Part shown: piece after piece, positions 21,876 through 32,475 of the stretch
How positions within the stretch are numbered: the stretch's first letter is position 1
Layout of the letters: every line of letters starts with the position of its first letter
NCBI RefSeq assembly: GCF_002288925.2
Contig: NW_022098050.1
Coordinates: 6,952,710-7,016,709 of the forward strand
Reading direction: 5' to 3'
Source of the DNA: Delphinapterus leucas
Lineage: Eukaryota; Chordata; Mammalia; Artiodactyla; Monodontidae
DNA: 64,000 nucleotides
Translations under genes and position numbers: made by a program
Notes under the pieces: generated by a model
The model's database searches: none
What the model was told of the DNA's origin: nothing
Seen by the model: only the letters and a program-made list of their open reading frames with translations

Positions 21876-21970
21876 AATTGGAAAAGAGTGAGTTTTCATT
21901 CAGGCATTTCCCCTTGAATTAACAAGATAAAAAGAATAAAAAGATTTTTTTTTTAGCAATTAAAAAGAAT

Positions 21971-22304
21971 TTTTTTTTAAACTTGTTTATTTAGTCTTGG
22001 CTGCCTTGGGTCTTCATTGCTGTGCGCGGGCTTTCTCTAGTTGCAGCAAGAGGGGGCTACTCTTCGTTGTGGTGCGCGCGTGGGCTTCTCATTGTAGTGG
22101 CTTCTCTTGTTGCGGAGCATGGGCTCTAGAGCGCACAGGCTTCAGTAGTTGTGGCTCGCGGGCTCTAGAGCACAGGCTCGGTAGTTGTGGCACATGGGCT
22201 TAGTTGCTCCGCGGCATGTGGGATCTTCCCGTACCAGGGATGGAACCCATGTCCCCTGCATCGGCAGGTGGATTCTTAACCACTGCGCCACCAGGGAAGT
22301 CCCT
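21971..22304 (-). mobile_element. Full-length long-type CHR SINE
   Basis: Complement of a complete element: tail, 'ggctgccttgggtcttcatt', three body modules, then a head ending 'gccaccagggaagtccct'. The flanks 'taaaaagattttt' around 21935 and 22304 are the duplication. A 'gcgcgcgtgg' patch at about 22074 retains CpG. Confidence 0.93.
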
Positions 22305-22545
22305 AAAAAGATTTTTACTGTTACGGCATAGACTATGAGGTGATCCCAATTGAGCAAAATAATTTTTGAGTAGATTTAATGATCTTCATTTACATAGCAG
22401 ATGTCTGTTTGTGATAGATAACATTGCCAGTTATCTATCAGATAAGCATATATGGATCCACTTTGCTACAAGTTAGGTCTGCTATTTGACTCCTTGTATG
22501 GCAAACACTTATAAGTTCTAACTTATAAGAATTTACTTTCCTTTC

Positions 22546-22896
22546 TTTTTTTTTATGAATTTATTTCTTTATTGGCTACGTTGGGTCTTCATTGCTGTGC
22601 TCAGGCTTTTTCTAGTTGGGGCGAGCGGGGGTTACTCTTCGTTGCTGTGTGAGGGTTTCTCACCGCAGTGGCTTCTCTTGTTGTGGAGCATGGGCTCTAG
22701 GCTCATGGGCTTCAGTAGTTGTGACGCGCAGGCTCAGTAGCCGTGGCTCGTGGGCTCTAGAGCACAGGCTCAGTAGTTGTGGCGCACGGGCTTAGTTGCT
22801 CCGTGGCATGTGGGATCTTCCCAGACCAGGGCTTGAACCCATGTCCCCTGCATTGGCAGGTGGATTCCCAACCACTGCACCACCAGGGAAGTCCCT
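22546..22896 (-). mobile_element. Full-length long-type CHR SINE
   Basis: Complement of a complete long-class element with three body modules and head complement 'caccaccagggaagtccct'. The target-site duplication 'tactttcctttc' is perfect (22534-22545 and 22896-22907). Confidence 0.95.
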
Positions 22897-23002
22897 ACTT
22901 TCCTTTCTGAAACAATTCAGCTTTCACCTTGGAATTATACTAAATATGTCCCCATGTGGTTGAAATAGTTATCACAAAGTCAATGTAGTTAAGCCCATTT
23001 TA

Positions 23003-23392
23003 TTTTTTTTAATTTAATTTTTATTTTAGAGTACAGTTGATTTACAGTGCTGTGTTAGTTTCAGGTGTGTAGCAAAGTGATTCAATTATACACATACATA
23101 CATCCATTCTTTTTCGGATTCTTTTCCCATATAGGCTATTACAGAATATTGAGTAGATTTCCCTGTGCCATACAGTAGGTCCTTGTTGATTATCTATTTT
23201 ATATATAGTAGTGTGTATATGTTAATCCCGAACTCCTAATTTATCCCTCCCCCTACTTTTCCCCTTTGATAACCATAAGTTTGTTTTCGAAGTCTGTGAG
23301 TCTGCTTCTGTTTTGTAAATAAGTTCATTTGTATAATTTTTTTAGATTCCACATATAGATGATATCATATGATATTTGTCTTTCTCTGAAGA
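23003..23392 (-). mobile_element. 5'-truncated L1 3' end
   Basis: Complement of the L1 3'UTR: 'gttgatttacagtgctgtgt', 'gccatacagtaggtccttgt', 'attccacatatagatgatat' and 'gatatttgtctttctctgaa'. The 9-base flanks 'ccattttat' (22995-23003 and 23393-23401) are consistent with a short duplication. Confidence 0.88.
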
Positions 23393-23401
23393 CCATTTTA
23401 T

Positions 23402-24179
23402 GTTTTAGCACACTTGGTTACATGGTTTTCTGGCACATGGGTGATTAGAAACAACCAGCTATAAGGTGATATCAGTGGTCAGCAGGAAGGGGCTGCACCC
23501 TGGTACTGGGAAGAAAAGACTGCTGACCTCCAGGGATATGGAGAAAGCTATAGAAGTAGGTCCAAGTACCAACAGGATAGGGCCATTTACTAAAGAGGGC
23601 ATCATTCTATTGCTCTGGGTGATCATTGATGTTGCTGCTGGCAGCTTTCAGTGATGAAAAGATTAAATTCTTTTCAGTACCTCTTTTGGAAGGTAGGGAT
23701 TGTGCCCTTAAAAATATTTCCTTCAAAACCTTGTTTCTCAAAGAATTATGTTTTGGTTATCTGGAAGTTGAACTTACGTAATGCACTGTTCTTTCTAACA
23801 ATGATGGATTGAGTCACTACTGTACACAGAAAAAAAAGGAAATGGGTACAGGCAGCAAATGGAGATGTATTACATCAAAAAACTAAAAGGCTTAATTGGT
23901 CATTTTAAAAATAGCATTTATTGAAATGCTTTGAAAAAGTTATTTGTAGGGATGGATTCAGACATATTTTATGTGTTGTGGGGTGTTCTGTGTGAGTTCC
24001 ATAGGCAGAGACAATCCTTTTATTAAACTATCTTTTTTTTCTCCCCAGAGATTATTCCAACAGGTGAGTACCTGGAATAAAAATGAAAAAAATATAGCAG
24101 AACATTATCACCTAGGTCTTGGGTAAACAGAATGTAGCCATTGTTATTCTTTGTCAATTATAGGGAAAGAAATCCACCC
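23402..24179. other. Unique non-coding sequence
   Basis: No gene or repeat recognised. It includes the frame at 23466-23654, which has no domain similarity. Confidence 0.4.
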
Positions 24180-24300
24180 CATATCACTGGAAGTCAGGGG
24201 ACTTGGGCTCTTAGAGTGATTGTATGACCTTGGGAAATTCGTAGATGCTCTTTGGGTTTCACTTCCTTTACCTGTAGAATGGTAAAGACTAGATAAAATA
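24180..24300 (+). repeat. MIR fragment
   Basis: 'ggaagtcaggggacttgggc', 'gattgtatgaccttgggaaa' and 'acttcctttacctgtagaat' are sense MIR. It runs into the tandem repeat that follows. Confidence 0.75.
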
Positions 24301-24405
24301 TAAGGTTAGACTAGATTAGATAAAATATAAGACTATAAGATGAAATATAGGATTATAAAATGTAAGACTATAACCTCTATCTAGTTTAGACTAGATAAAA
24401 TTTAA
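24287..24405. repeat. Imperfect AT-rich tandem repeat
   Basis: Units of about 12-25 bases built on 'agactagataaaatataag' recur about six times with variation ('gattagataaaatataagac', 'gactataagatgaaatatag', 'agactagataaaatttaag'). It seems to have grown from the 3' end of the adjoining MIR. Confidence 0.85.
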
Positions 24406-24774
24406 GATTCGCTTTAGGGTTGGGATCCCATAATTTTTTATTATGCCCTCCACTCAATCTCAGCTACATTTCGTCATCGTCATGTTCAGTGGCTTTACCC
24501 TCTTCAAGCTCTCAGTCTCAAGCATCTCACTCTTTGACTACTACCTCTATGTTTTTAGCTTACTTCTTCAGATATACCCAGTCCACAACTCTTTGACCCC
24601 CTCAGGATCTCCAACGCATTGACTGTACCCCATTTTTACCTCCTTGTATGTCATTATAAACCTTAATTAGAATTCATGGTATATGATTACAATCTTCCCT
24701 TTGTTTAAGCCTTCAGTTCCCTTACCTCTGTCTTCCTTCATCATGATGACTCAGTGAAATTGCATCGCTGGTGT

Positions 24775-25225
24775 CTGAGGGCAGGATCTCTAGGAAATAG
24801 ATTTGCATGCAAGAGTTTTGTGGGGGAGTGCTTTAGGGAACATTCACATGGGAGGAGTGAAAGAAGCAGGATTGGGCAGAAGGGGACCTTGAACTGTGAT
24901 GCATTGATCCTATGGGGTGTGCCGAAGAGCTGGAATGGCTCTTCAGAACCGTCCCCCTTTGGGATAAGGTGACTGAGCTTTGAACTCCTTTCATTGACCA
25001 GTTATTAAGTGCAGAAAGTCCCGGGAAGTGGGCGCAAGGCAGATTTCTTCAGGTGAGGGCAATTCCTGGAGAGTGGTTCAGCTGAGAGCTGTTGGCTTCC
25101 AACACTCCCAGCAGCTGGGAGAATGAGTATCTCAGTCCTGAAGGGGGAATCGGGGAGGTGCAGCACAACATCCACTACACCTAGCTAAGGCCAACTCTCC
25201 ACCCACTCCAGGCATGCAGCTGAGC
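24775..25225. repeat. Unnamed LTR-like repeat, copy 2 of 3
   Basis: Ordered blocks shared with 13.1-13.5 kb ('ctttcattgaccagt' at about 24988, 'cccagcagctgggagaa' at 25107-25123, 'agtcctgaagggggaatc'). It also shares blocks with 32.1-32.5 kb ('gatttgcatgcaagagtttt' with 'gacttggatgcaggtagttt', and 'gggaacattcacatggga'). Confidence 0.55.
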
Positions 25226-25259
25226 AGCTGATGAAGGCTGGAAAGCAACTTAGAACCAG

Positions 25260-26890
25260 GCCGAAGAGTTTTACTTTAAATTCATCACCACCAACCTCAA
25301 ATAAGCTTCAGTTCTGCCCACAATCCTACTATTGATATATTTCTCTATTTCATACCTTCCCCTTGTTTCTCCAATATCCTTTTCCTATCTTCACTCTTGA
25401 CTGGTAACTGACTTACTTGAGAAAATATAAACAATTAGAGAACTTCCATGTTTTTCTTCCACCAATATAGCAACGTACACACAAACCTATCCTTTTGCTA
25501 AAATGGTGAATTGTTGATATTCTTATCTAAGTCCAATTCCTCCTTGTGCTGAATTCCATTCATTCTTACCTACTTAAGGGCATCCCTTTTACTATTTTCC
25601 CCATTCCTCTTGCATGGTCATTTCCCCCTTTGTGCTGGATCATTCCCATTGACATAAAAACACACGGGCAACATTTTCCATCTTAAAAGTACCCTGCCAT
25701 GACCCACATCATTCTTCAGCTACCACCCCTTTTCTGCTCCACTTTACAGAAAAAGTCATTGAAACCATTGTTTATACTCTCTGACTCCCCTTTGCCACTT
25801 TTCTTCTCATTCTTTCTTAAACCTTATCCAATAACTCCTACTACCTCCTACTACCTCAGCGATACTGCATTTGTCAAGGTATCTAATCTCTCCATGTTAC
25901 CTTATTTTGCCCACCTGCAGCACTGAGCATAGGTGATCATTCTTTCCTTGAAACACTTCCCTCACTTGGCTATGGGGATACTGTCATCTCCTGGTTTCCC
26001 TCTTATCTCACTGGTGGCTCCCTTTCAGTCTGCTGTTCTGGATTGTCCAGGCTGCCCAGTCTCTAAATTTTGGACAGCTTCAGGGCTGAATCCTTAAACT
26101 TATTTCAATATCTTTCTACACATAGTTGCTAAGTGATTTCATGCATTACATTTCCAATTGCCTATTTGATATCTCCAATGGATAATAATAATAATAATAG
26201 CTAAAGAGATTGAATGATTCCTATACACCAGGTATTGTTCTAAGCCCCTTATGTATATTTATTCAAATAATGTGTACGATAGACATCTAAAACTCAGCAT
26301 ATCTAAAACCGAACTTCTGATTCTCATTCCCACTAAGACCAGCTCCTCCCTCAATATTTACCACTTCAGTGAATGGCAGTACGTTTCTGATCTAGTTGTT
26401 CAGGCTCCAAACTTCAGCATGATCCTACCTCCACTCTTCTTTCATATCGCACATCCAATCCATCAGCAAATTCTGTTAGCTCCATTTTCAGAATATATCC
26501 CCAATCCAAGCAGTTCTTATCACTGCCACGTGATTCAAGGCTTCATCATCTCTTGGCTGGAATATTGCCTCCTTACTGGTCTTTTTGCCTTCACTATTGC
26601 CCCTCTCCAAACAGCGACTACAGTGGGCTTTTAAAAACATGTTGGATTATGTCTTTCCTTTGCTTAAAACCTACTAATGCTTTTCCGTCTCACTCAGAAA
26701 ATAATTCAGAGTTTTAACTGTGACTTACAAGGTCCTATGGCAGGCCCCTAGTTAACACTGCCTTCGTCTCCTACCACTCTTTAACTCCATCACTGTTGTG
26801 GTGCACTGGCCTCCTTGCTGTCCCCTGAGCCCCCTCCCTAAGCAGGCTTCCATCTTAGCACCTGTGCATTGCAGTTCCTTCTACAGGTTG
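25260..26890 (+). mobile_element. Long L2 fossil covering RT remnants to near 3' end
   Basis: Ordered sense L2 blocks over about 1.6 kb: 'gctggatcattcccattgac', 'cttcagctaccacccctttt', 'ccttgaaacacttccctcac', 'catatctaaaaccgaacttc', 'cacatccaatccatcagcaa', 'atctcttggctggaatattg', 'tgacttacaaggtcctatgg' and 'cactggcctccttgctgtcc'. The best surviving frame (26251-26634, 127 codons) keeps a recognisable stretch 'HLKLSISKTELLILIP' and 'HPIHQQILLAPFSEYIPN' from the C-terminal part of the L2 polyprotein. Catalytic motifs are not intact. An (AAT)n patch lies at about 26182-26199. Confidence 0.85.
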
Positions 26891-27093
26891 ACATAGGTAT
26901 CAGTACGCTTAATTAAAATTGGCATTTGAAGATTGCTCCCTGGAAGAGTTTTATTTGCGTGTATGGTCTGATTATCTTGAAGTAGCAAACAAAGCCATGA
27001 AGTCATTAATTATTTTTGCATGATCTTCTTATGTAAACAGACATTCTTTATATAGAAGTCAAAATACGGAAAGCGATTAAATATAGAATTGCA

Positions 27094-27285
27094 GGGCTTC
27101 CCTGGTGGCGCAGTGGTTGAGAGTCCACCTGCCAATGCAGGGGACACGGGTTCGTGACCCGGTCTGGGAAGGTCCCACATGCCGCGAAGCAGCTAGGCCC
27201 GTGAACCATGGCCGCTGAGCCTGCGTGTCCGGAGCCTGTGCTCCGCAACGGGAGAGGCCACAACAGTGAGAGGCCCGCGTACCGC

Positions 27286-27301
<16 letters not shown>
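27094..27301 (+). mobile_element. Young CHR-2-type (cetacean) SINE
   Basis: Complete element: head 'gggcttccctggtggcgcag', B-box-like 'ggttcgtgacc' (27149-27159), body 'ccatggccgctgagcctgcg', 'ggagcctgtgctccgcaacg' and tail 'gagaggcccgcgtaccgc' with 17 A. The flanks 'tatagaattgcag' (27082-27094) and 'tataaaattgcag' (27325-27337) are its target-site duplication. This subclass is the main hint for a toothed whale. Confidence 0.95.

Positions 27302-27328
<27 letters not shown>
27302..27328. repeat. (TA)n microsatellite in SINE tail
   Basis: About 13 'ta' units between the SINE poly(A) and its right target duplication, so it arose from the tail. Confidence 0.95.
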
Positions 27329-27333
<5 letters not shown>

Positions 27334-27337
27334 GCAG

Positions 27338-28295
27338 CTAAGGCTACATCTTTCTAGTGTTGAACTCAACAATGGTGATTTAGTTTTAGCAAAGCAATGT
27401 AATCCATCATATTTGATCATTTGAATTTTATTGACTCTGGTTTTGTTTGCATTTAATATATAATTTAGCTTTAGCTTTATAGTTGAATAAGAGTGTTCAG
27501 CATAAGTTTATTTTTAGTTTTATGTTTGTGACTTTTTAAGTAGTATTATAATAGAAATAATGAGACAACACTGGAGTCTGTAAACATGTTTCTCCTTTAA
27601 AAGAGGTCTATATATTAAATCAAATTTGAAAAACACAGTTTAGGTGATTACATAATGATTTTCACAATAAAATCCTTTATAATAGAGAAAGCAAGGGAAA
27701 AAGCATGAGAGGCCTAAATATTTCAGACCGAAGTTAAAAAATAAGAAAAGCGTTGGCAGTACATTTAGCCAATTATAAAGAGAACTACAGAAAAAGAAAT
27801 TGATGAAATTGAAAAAAAAAGTTTCCTGGATAAGGAATTATTAAACATTTAGAGCCAGGAAAGAAGTTTATATTAATTTTCCAGACATTTTCTACTTTCC
27901 ATTCCTTCATTCCATTAAATACCCTCCTCATAGAAAAGAACTAGAGACCTGAAGATGAAATCAAATAACATGGAAAATATTGAGAGAGGTTTTTTCCTAT
28001 AATAAAGCTAAATGTATCCTTTTCTTTTTTTGAGTTTTTTGGAAGTAATTCTCATTAAGAGATGTTTGAAGTTCATGCTATGAATATCTGGTGACTACAA
28101 GACAAAACAAAAACACAAAGCACCTCTATAAACTTAGCCTTCATTTCAAAGAAAGACTTGGAAGAAGTTTTGAAAATGTCCAAAGTTTCTTCATAATTTG
28201 ACTCCCCCCAAGTCACTGAAAAAATGAATAAGCTTTGTAAAACACAGTTAAAGTCACTGAACAATTAGTTAAATCAGTGTTTGGAATTATTGAGA
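27338..28295. other. Unique A/T-rich non-coding sequence
   Basis: No repeat or gene recognised; the 63-codon minus frame at 28073-28264 has no domain similarity. Confidence 0.4.
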
Positions 28296-28922
28296 AAGAA
28301 ATTGCAATAGACAGAATTCTAAGACGGCCCTCCAAGATTCTGGATCCCTGCTGTACATGCACTTTCTCCCAGTTACTCAAACAGTAATCTCGGTGTTGTT
28401 GTGAAGGGATCTTGCAGATGCAGTCAAGGTCTTAAATCAGTTGACTTTAAGATTATCCAGGTGGACTTGACCTAATCATATGAGCTCTTTAGAAGCAGAG
28501 TTTTCCCCCAAGGGTCACAGAAGAGAATGTCAGAGAGACACACATTGGCTAGTGTGGAAGAGAGCAAATATCCACAGGAACTGCCTTTGGGGGCCACATG
28601 GCAAGGAACTTTGTGCAGCTTCTAGGAGCCCAGAGTGGTCCCCAGCCCACAGCTAGCAGGAAAAGGGGACCTCAGTCTGATAACTGTAAGGAAATGAATT
28701 CTGCCAACTTCCAGTGAATTTCGAACGAGACTGCAAGCCTCAGAGGAGAACCACAGCCCTTGGTGGCCACTTTGATGTCAGCCTGGCAACACCTGAGTAG
28801 AGAATCCAGTCACACTGTGCCAAGACTGTCACCTACAGAAGTAGGACATAAGAAACCTGTGTTTTTTTAAAGCTACTAAGTTTGTGATAATTTATATGGC
28901 ACTGGAAAAGAAATACGGAAAT
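28296..28922 (+). mobile_element. MLT1-type solo LTR, nearly complete
   Basis: Landmarks in order: 'gacagaattctaagacggcc', 'tccaagattctggatccctg', 'gaagggatcttgcagatgca', 'ggacttgacctaatcatatg', 'gccacatggcaaggaacttt', 'cccagcccacagctagcagg', 'ctacagaagtaggacataag' and 'aagctactaagtttgtgata'. This is an ancient MaLR LTR with no internal region next to it. The body between the landmarks is well preserved over about 0.6 kb. Confidence 0.88.
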
Positions 28923-29479
28923 CATTTCTCTTTTCAACCAGTTGTATCGGAATCATATAGAAACTGTCAGTGTTGCCTTCTGGAGTAGGGATGGGTAGAA
29001 GTCAGAATCGCTATTTTTATTTAATCCATAATCTGAAATTTAATTAAGATAGGACTATGTCCTAAAAAACTTCAGAATGTCAAAGAATACAAAATAAATA
29101 ATGAAAACCTTACAGCAATAGGGAAACCACAGGGTGTAACATGGGGTGCTGAGTTCCTTCAATTCTAGCTGTGGACCTCCAGCTGGGAGTCTAGACTTAG
29201 TCTCGAGGAACCTCTGATGCACTGGGCAGAATTATAGGTACATGCTCAGTTAATAAGGCCTCAGGGGATGAAGCTCATTTGTAGGAAGTCAGTTTTAAAT
29301 AACAGAAACTGTGATAAATCAACAATATAAACTCTGACTGCATGCAAGGCATACACTGAGTACTATGAAGGCAGAATTGTTGGCATATTCTGCTTGGTGA
29401 AAAGAAATACCTCTAAGCAGGTAAAAGTTGAAGAGTGTCTCTTGTCTTTCAGATTTATTCAGTAGGAGACTATGTATAC
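28923..29479. other. Unique non-coding sequence
   Basis: A/T-rich, no recognised features. Confidence 0.4.
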
Positions 29480-29697
29480 CAGGGGTTGGCAAACTTTTTC
29501 TGGAAAGGACCAGATTTTAGGCCTTGTGGGCCATGTGGCCTCTGTTGCGACTACTCAACTCAGCTGCTATAGTATAAGATCAGCCAGAGAGGATATGTAA
29601 ATGAATGCGTATAGTTACATTCCAGTAGAACTTTATTTACAGAAAAGGTAGTGGGCTGGATCTGGCCAGGGCTATAGTTTGCAGACTCTGATCTAGA
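29480..29697. mobile_element. hAT-Charlie (MER1-like) non-autonomous element
   Basis: Starts 'aggggttggcaaactttttc', continues 'gggccatgtggcctctgttg', 'cgactactcaactcagctgc', 'gaactttatttacagaaaag', and ends 'tagtttgcagactctgatct'. The ends are imperfect inverted repeats ('ggggttggcaaac' with 'gtttgcagactct'). The exact family name is uncertain. Confidence 0.75.
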
Positions 29698-30450
29698 TGG
29701 GTGAGCAGGGCCTGAACTGGTGGTGACATCTGGGGGAACAGAAAGGAGGGTACAAATGTGAGAGACATTGTGGAAATAGAACTCACGGGACCTGACAACT
29801 AATTGGCCTTGAGGAGGAGGAGGAGAAGATGGAAGAGTTGGGGGTATGTGTACGTGTGCACGTGTGTTGGCGGAGTAGTGGAGAAAATGAGTTGGGTATC
29901 GAAGCAATAATATTGGGGTGACTTCAGAATATTTGTGGAAGAGTCTAGGAAGCAGGTAGAAGTATAGTATTTTGTGCACGCGCGCGCGAGAGCCAGAGAC
30001 TGATTTAGGTGATTTGGGAGTTATCTCCATGGAGATGATGTCTTGAAGCCACAGATGTAGGTAAGATCACACATGGAAGGTTTGTAGAATGTGAGCTAAT
30101 GTATATAAAAGTGCTTTTAAAACTGTAAGGCATTATAGAAATGCAAAATATTCTTATTATTAAATGTGACAAACAGAAGCATAAAAGGCAGTAACAACTG
30201 TTTTATGTCTCAGAATCCCTGCTAGTTCCCAATTATTGCATTTCCATCCTGTGATGGCCTTTGAACAACTCTTTTTTTCCTCCCCTTGCGTACACACTGA
30301 GATTATAATGCATTAAACATTATCAATGTTGTGGCATAATGCCTTTTTTCCCCCCTAACAGATACTCTCAAACCTCTTTTGGTAGACATAGACTTCTAAG
30401 AGGGGTGGGACAAAGACACAGAGATGCCGCTTTGATATTAGGGTGCAATG
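29698..30450. other. Unique non-coding sequence
   Basis: Contains a gtgt/cacg-rich stretch near 29848-29870 and an alternating 'gcgcgcgcg' run at about 29979-29988. The 156-codon minus frame (29560-30030) spans the hAT element boundary and has no domain similarity. Confidence 0.45.
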
Positions 30451-30460
30451 CTAGGAGTTT

Positions 30461-31025
30461 TTTTTTTTTAATTAATTAAATAATTTATTTTTGCCTGCTT
30501 TGGGTCTTCGTTGCTGCACGTGGGCTTTCTCTAGTTGTAGCGAGCAGGGGCTACTGTTCATTGTGGTGTGTGGGCTTCTCATTGTGGTGGCTTCTCTTGT
30601 GAAACATGGGCTCTAGGCAGGCAGGCTTCAGTAGTTGTGGCACGAAGGTTCAGTAGTTGTGGCTCGTGGGCTCTAGAGCAAAGGCACAGTAGCTGTGGTG
30701 CACGGGCTTAGTTGCTCTGTGGCATGTGGGATCTTCCCGGACTAGGGCTCGAACCTGTGTCCCCTGCATTGGAGGCGGATTCTTTTTTTTTTTTACATCT
30801 TTATTGGAGTATAATTGCTTTACAATGGTGTGTTAGTTTCTGCTTTATAACAAAGTGAATCAGTTATACATATACATATGTTCCCATTTCTCTTCCCTCT
30901 TGCGTCTTGCTCCCTCCCACCCTCCCTATCCCACCCCTCTAGGTGGTCACAAAGCACCGAGCTGATCTCCCTGTGCTATGCGGGGCAGGTGGATTCTTAA
31001 CCACTGTGCCACCAGGGAAGTCCCT
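30461..31025 (-). mobile_element. Long-type CHR SINE interrupted by an L1
   Basis: The SINE runs as complement from 'ttgcctgctttgggtcttcg' through three body modules to 'gcattggaggcggattct' (30783). It resumes after an L1 with 'ggcaggtggattcttaacca' and ends 'gccaccagggaagtccct'. Its own target duplication 'ctaggagtttt' is perfect (30451-30461 and 31024-31034). Confidence 0.95.
30784..30983 (-). mobile_element. 5'-truncated L1 nested inside a SINE
   Basis: Poly(T), then 'acatctttattggagtataa', 'ctgctttataacaaagtgaa', 'cacaaagcaccgagctgatc' and 'ctccctgtgctatgc': complement of the last ~200 bases of a cetacean L1. The flanks 'ggaggcggattct' (30771-30783) and 'gcaggtggattct' (30985-30997) are a copied piece of the host SINE, so the L1 arrived after the SINE. 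Confidence 0.95.
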
Positions 31026-31244
31026 AGGAGTTTTATTTAAATGAGGAATGAGGCAGCAGGTTTAGGGGTATCAATATTTAATCACTGAGGCAGGAAAAGA
31101 GACACAGAATGTAGGGGCGGAGTAGGCTGAAGAGATAACATCAAGTTAGAGTTGACAAAGCCCTGAACTTTTGAACAGTCTTTTCTGCGCGGAGTTGCTC
31201 TTTCCCCTGATCTGACAGCAGTGCTGTCCCTTAAAGCAGTCTTT

Positions 31245-31360
31245 TGTTTTTGGCCACACCACGTGGCTTGCGGGATCTTAGTTCCCCAACCAGGGATCGA
31301 ACCCATGCCACTTACAGTGGAAGCGCCGAGTCCGATCTGCTGGGCCGCCAGGGAATTCCT
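31245..31360 (-). mobile_element. Short CHR-1-type SINE
   Basis: Contains 'tggccacaccacgtggcttg', 'gttccccaaccagggatcga', 'cagtggaagcgccgagtccg' and the head complement 'cgccagggaattcct'. The flanks 'cccttaaagcagtctt' (31228-31243) and 'cccttaagcagtctt' (31362-31376) are a clear target-site duplication. Confidence 0.95.
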
Positions 31361-31387
31361 TCCCTTAAGCAGTCTTGACTTGCATTT

Positions 31388-31850
31388 GCAGGGTATTTCA
31401 GTTAGCCATTATGGCTCAACAAATGATTCCAAAGCTCAGTGGCTTAAAACAGCAACCATGTTATATTAAATTTCATGATTTTGTGGATCTGGAATTTGGA
31501 TATGGCTTGGCTGGGTGAGTTTTCTGTTCCATGTAGTGTCAGTGGAAGTCACTTGTTGGTATTCACCTAGTGGATGGGCTGGTCTGGGAGGTCCGAGACA
31601 GCTTCACTCACATGTCTGACACCTTGATCAGATGACTGGAAGGCTGGACTCAGCTGGGACTTGGGGCTAGGGCACCTACATGTGGCCTCTGTAGCATGGT
31701 GGCCTCAGGATAGTCAGATTTTTTATGTAGCAGTTCAAGGTCCAAGAGTGAGTGATCTGGCAAATGAGACATATGCTGTGTGGGTTTTCATGACCCAGCC
31801 TTGAAACCGTGTTACTTCTGCCATATTCTATTGGTTGAAGTGGTCATGAA
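31388..31850. repeat. Ancient LTR-like repeat
   Basis: The order 'aagctcagtggcttaaaaca', 'gtggatctggaatttggata', 'ggcttggctgggtgagtttt', 'gatgactggaaggctggact', 'catgacccagccttgaaacc' and 'ctgccatattctattggttg' matches a common old mammalian LTR-type repeat. I cannot name it reliably. Confidence 0.6.
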
Positions 31851-32104
31851 TCTTCGAATCTTCCCATATTTAAGGGGAAGGATGATAAACCCCACCTGTA
31901 GATGGAAAGAGCATGAAATAATTTGTGGCTGTGTTTTAAGACCACCACAAGTCCCCCTGGCAGAAGGATGTGCCTCCTTGATGACAGCTCAGATGATATG
32001 GATGCTAGGAAGCCCTGCCCTCCTGGGCCTAGCATTTCTTGGAGTGATGGAGGTTGCAGCGTTCCATGGGGGTTGCATATTGATGGGATGGGTTCCTCTA
32101 CCTA

Positions 32105-32475
32105 GACAGCAGATCTTGAGACCAGGACTTGGATGCAGGTAGTTTATTTGGGGAAGCGATCTCAGGGAACAGGAGTTGGAGACCGGGAAGAGTGAAACAG
32201 GGAAGGAGGAAAAGCCATCCCAGCATGCACTGTTGAGTTGGTCATGCTGTGGGCTTTTAGGGCTCAGTCCTGCTGAGATCTTCTGCGTTGCTGTGTAGTT
32301 ACACCTGGGAATTGTCTGTCTGGAGGACAGAAGATAAATTCACCAACTCCCATCTCCCCGTGGTCAGGGGCTGCCCCATGGGATGTTGTCTTTCTCTTAC
32401 TTCTAGCTCTACCCATGGGTAAGTCTTGATGGGAGCCCATATTGTAACATCAGACAGATTCTGGGTCAGACAGCC
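32105..32475. repeat. Unnamed LTR-like repeat, copy 3 of 3
   Basis: Shares 'gacttggatgcaggtagttt', 'atttggggaagcgatctcag', 'ggaacaggagttggagaccg' and 'gtgaaacagggaaggaggaa' with the copy at 24.8 kb in the same order. The 3' half is less alike. Confidence 0.45.

Noticed and set aside
26251..26634. 127-codon plus-strand frame as a host gene
   Set aside because: It is a remnant of the L2 polyprotein in a 1.6 kb L2 fossil.
28296..28922. Endogenous retrovirus with coding region
   Set aside because: Only a solo MLT1-type LTR is visible; no gag, pol or env-like sequence adjoins it.
29560..30030. 156-codon minus-strand frame
   Set aside because: It runs across the boundary of a hAT MITE into a gt/ca-rich stretch and has no protein likeness.
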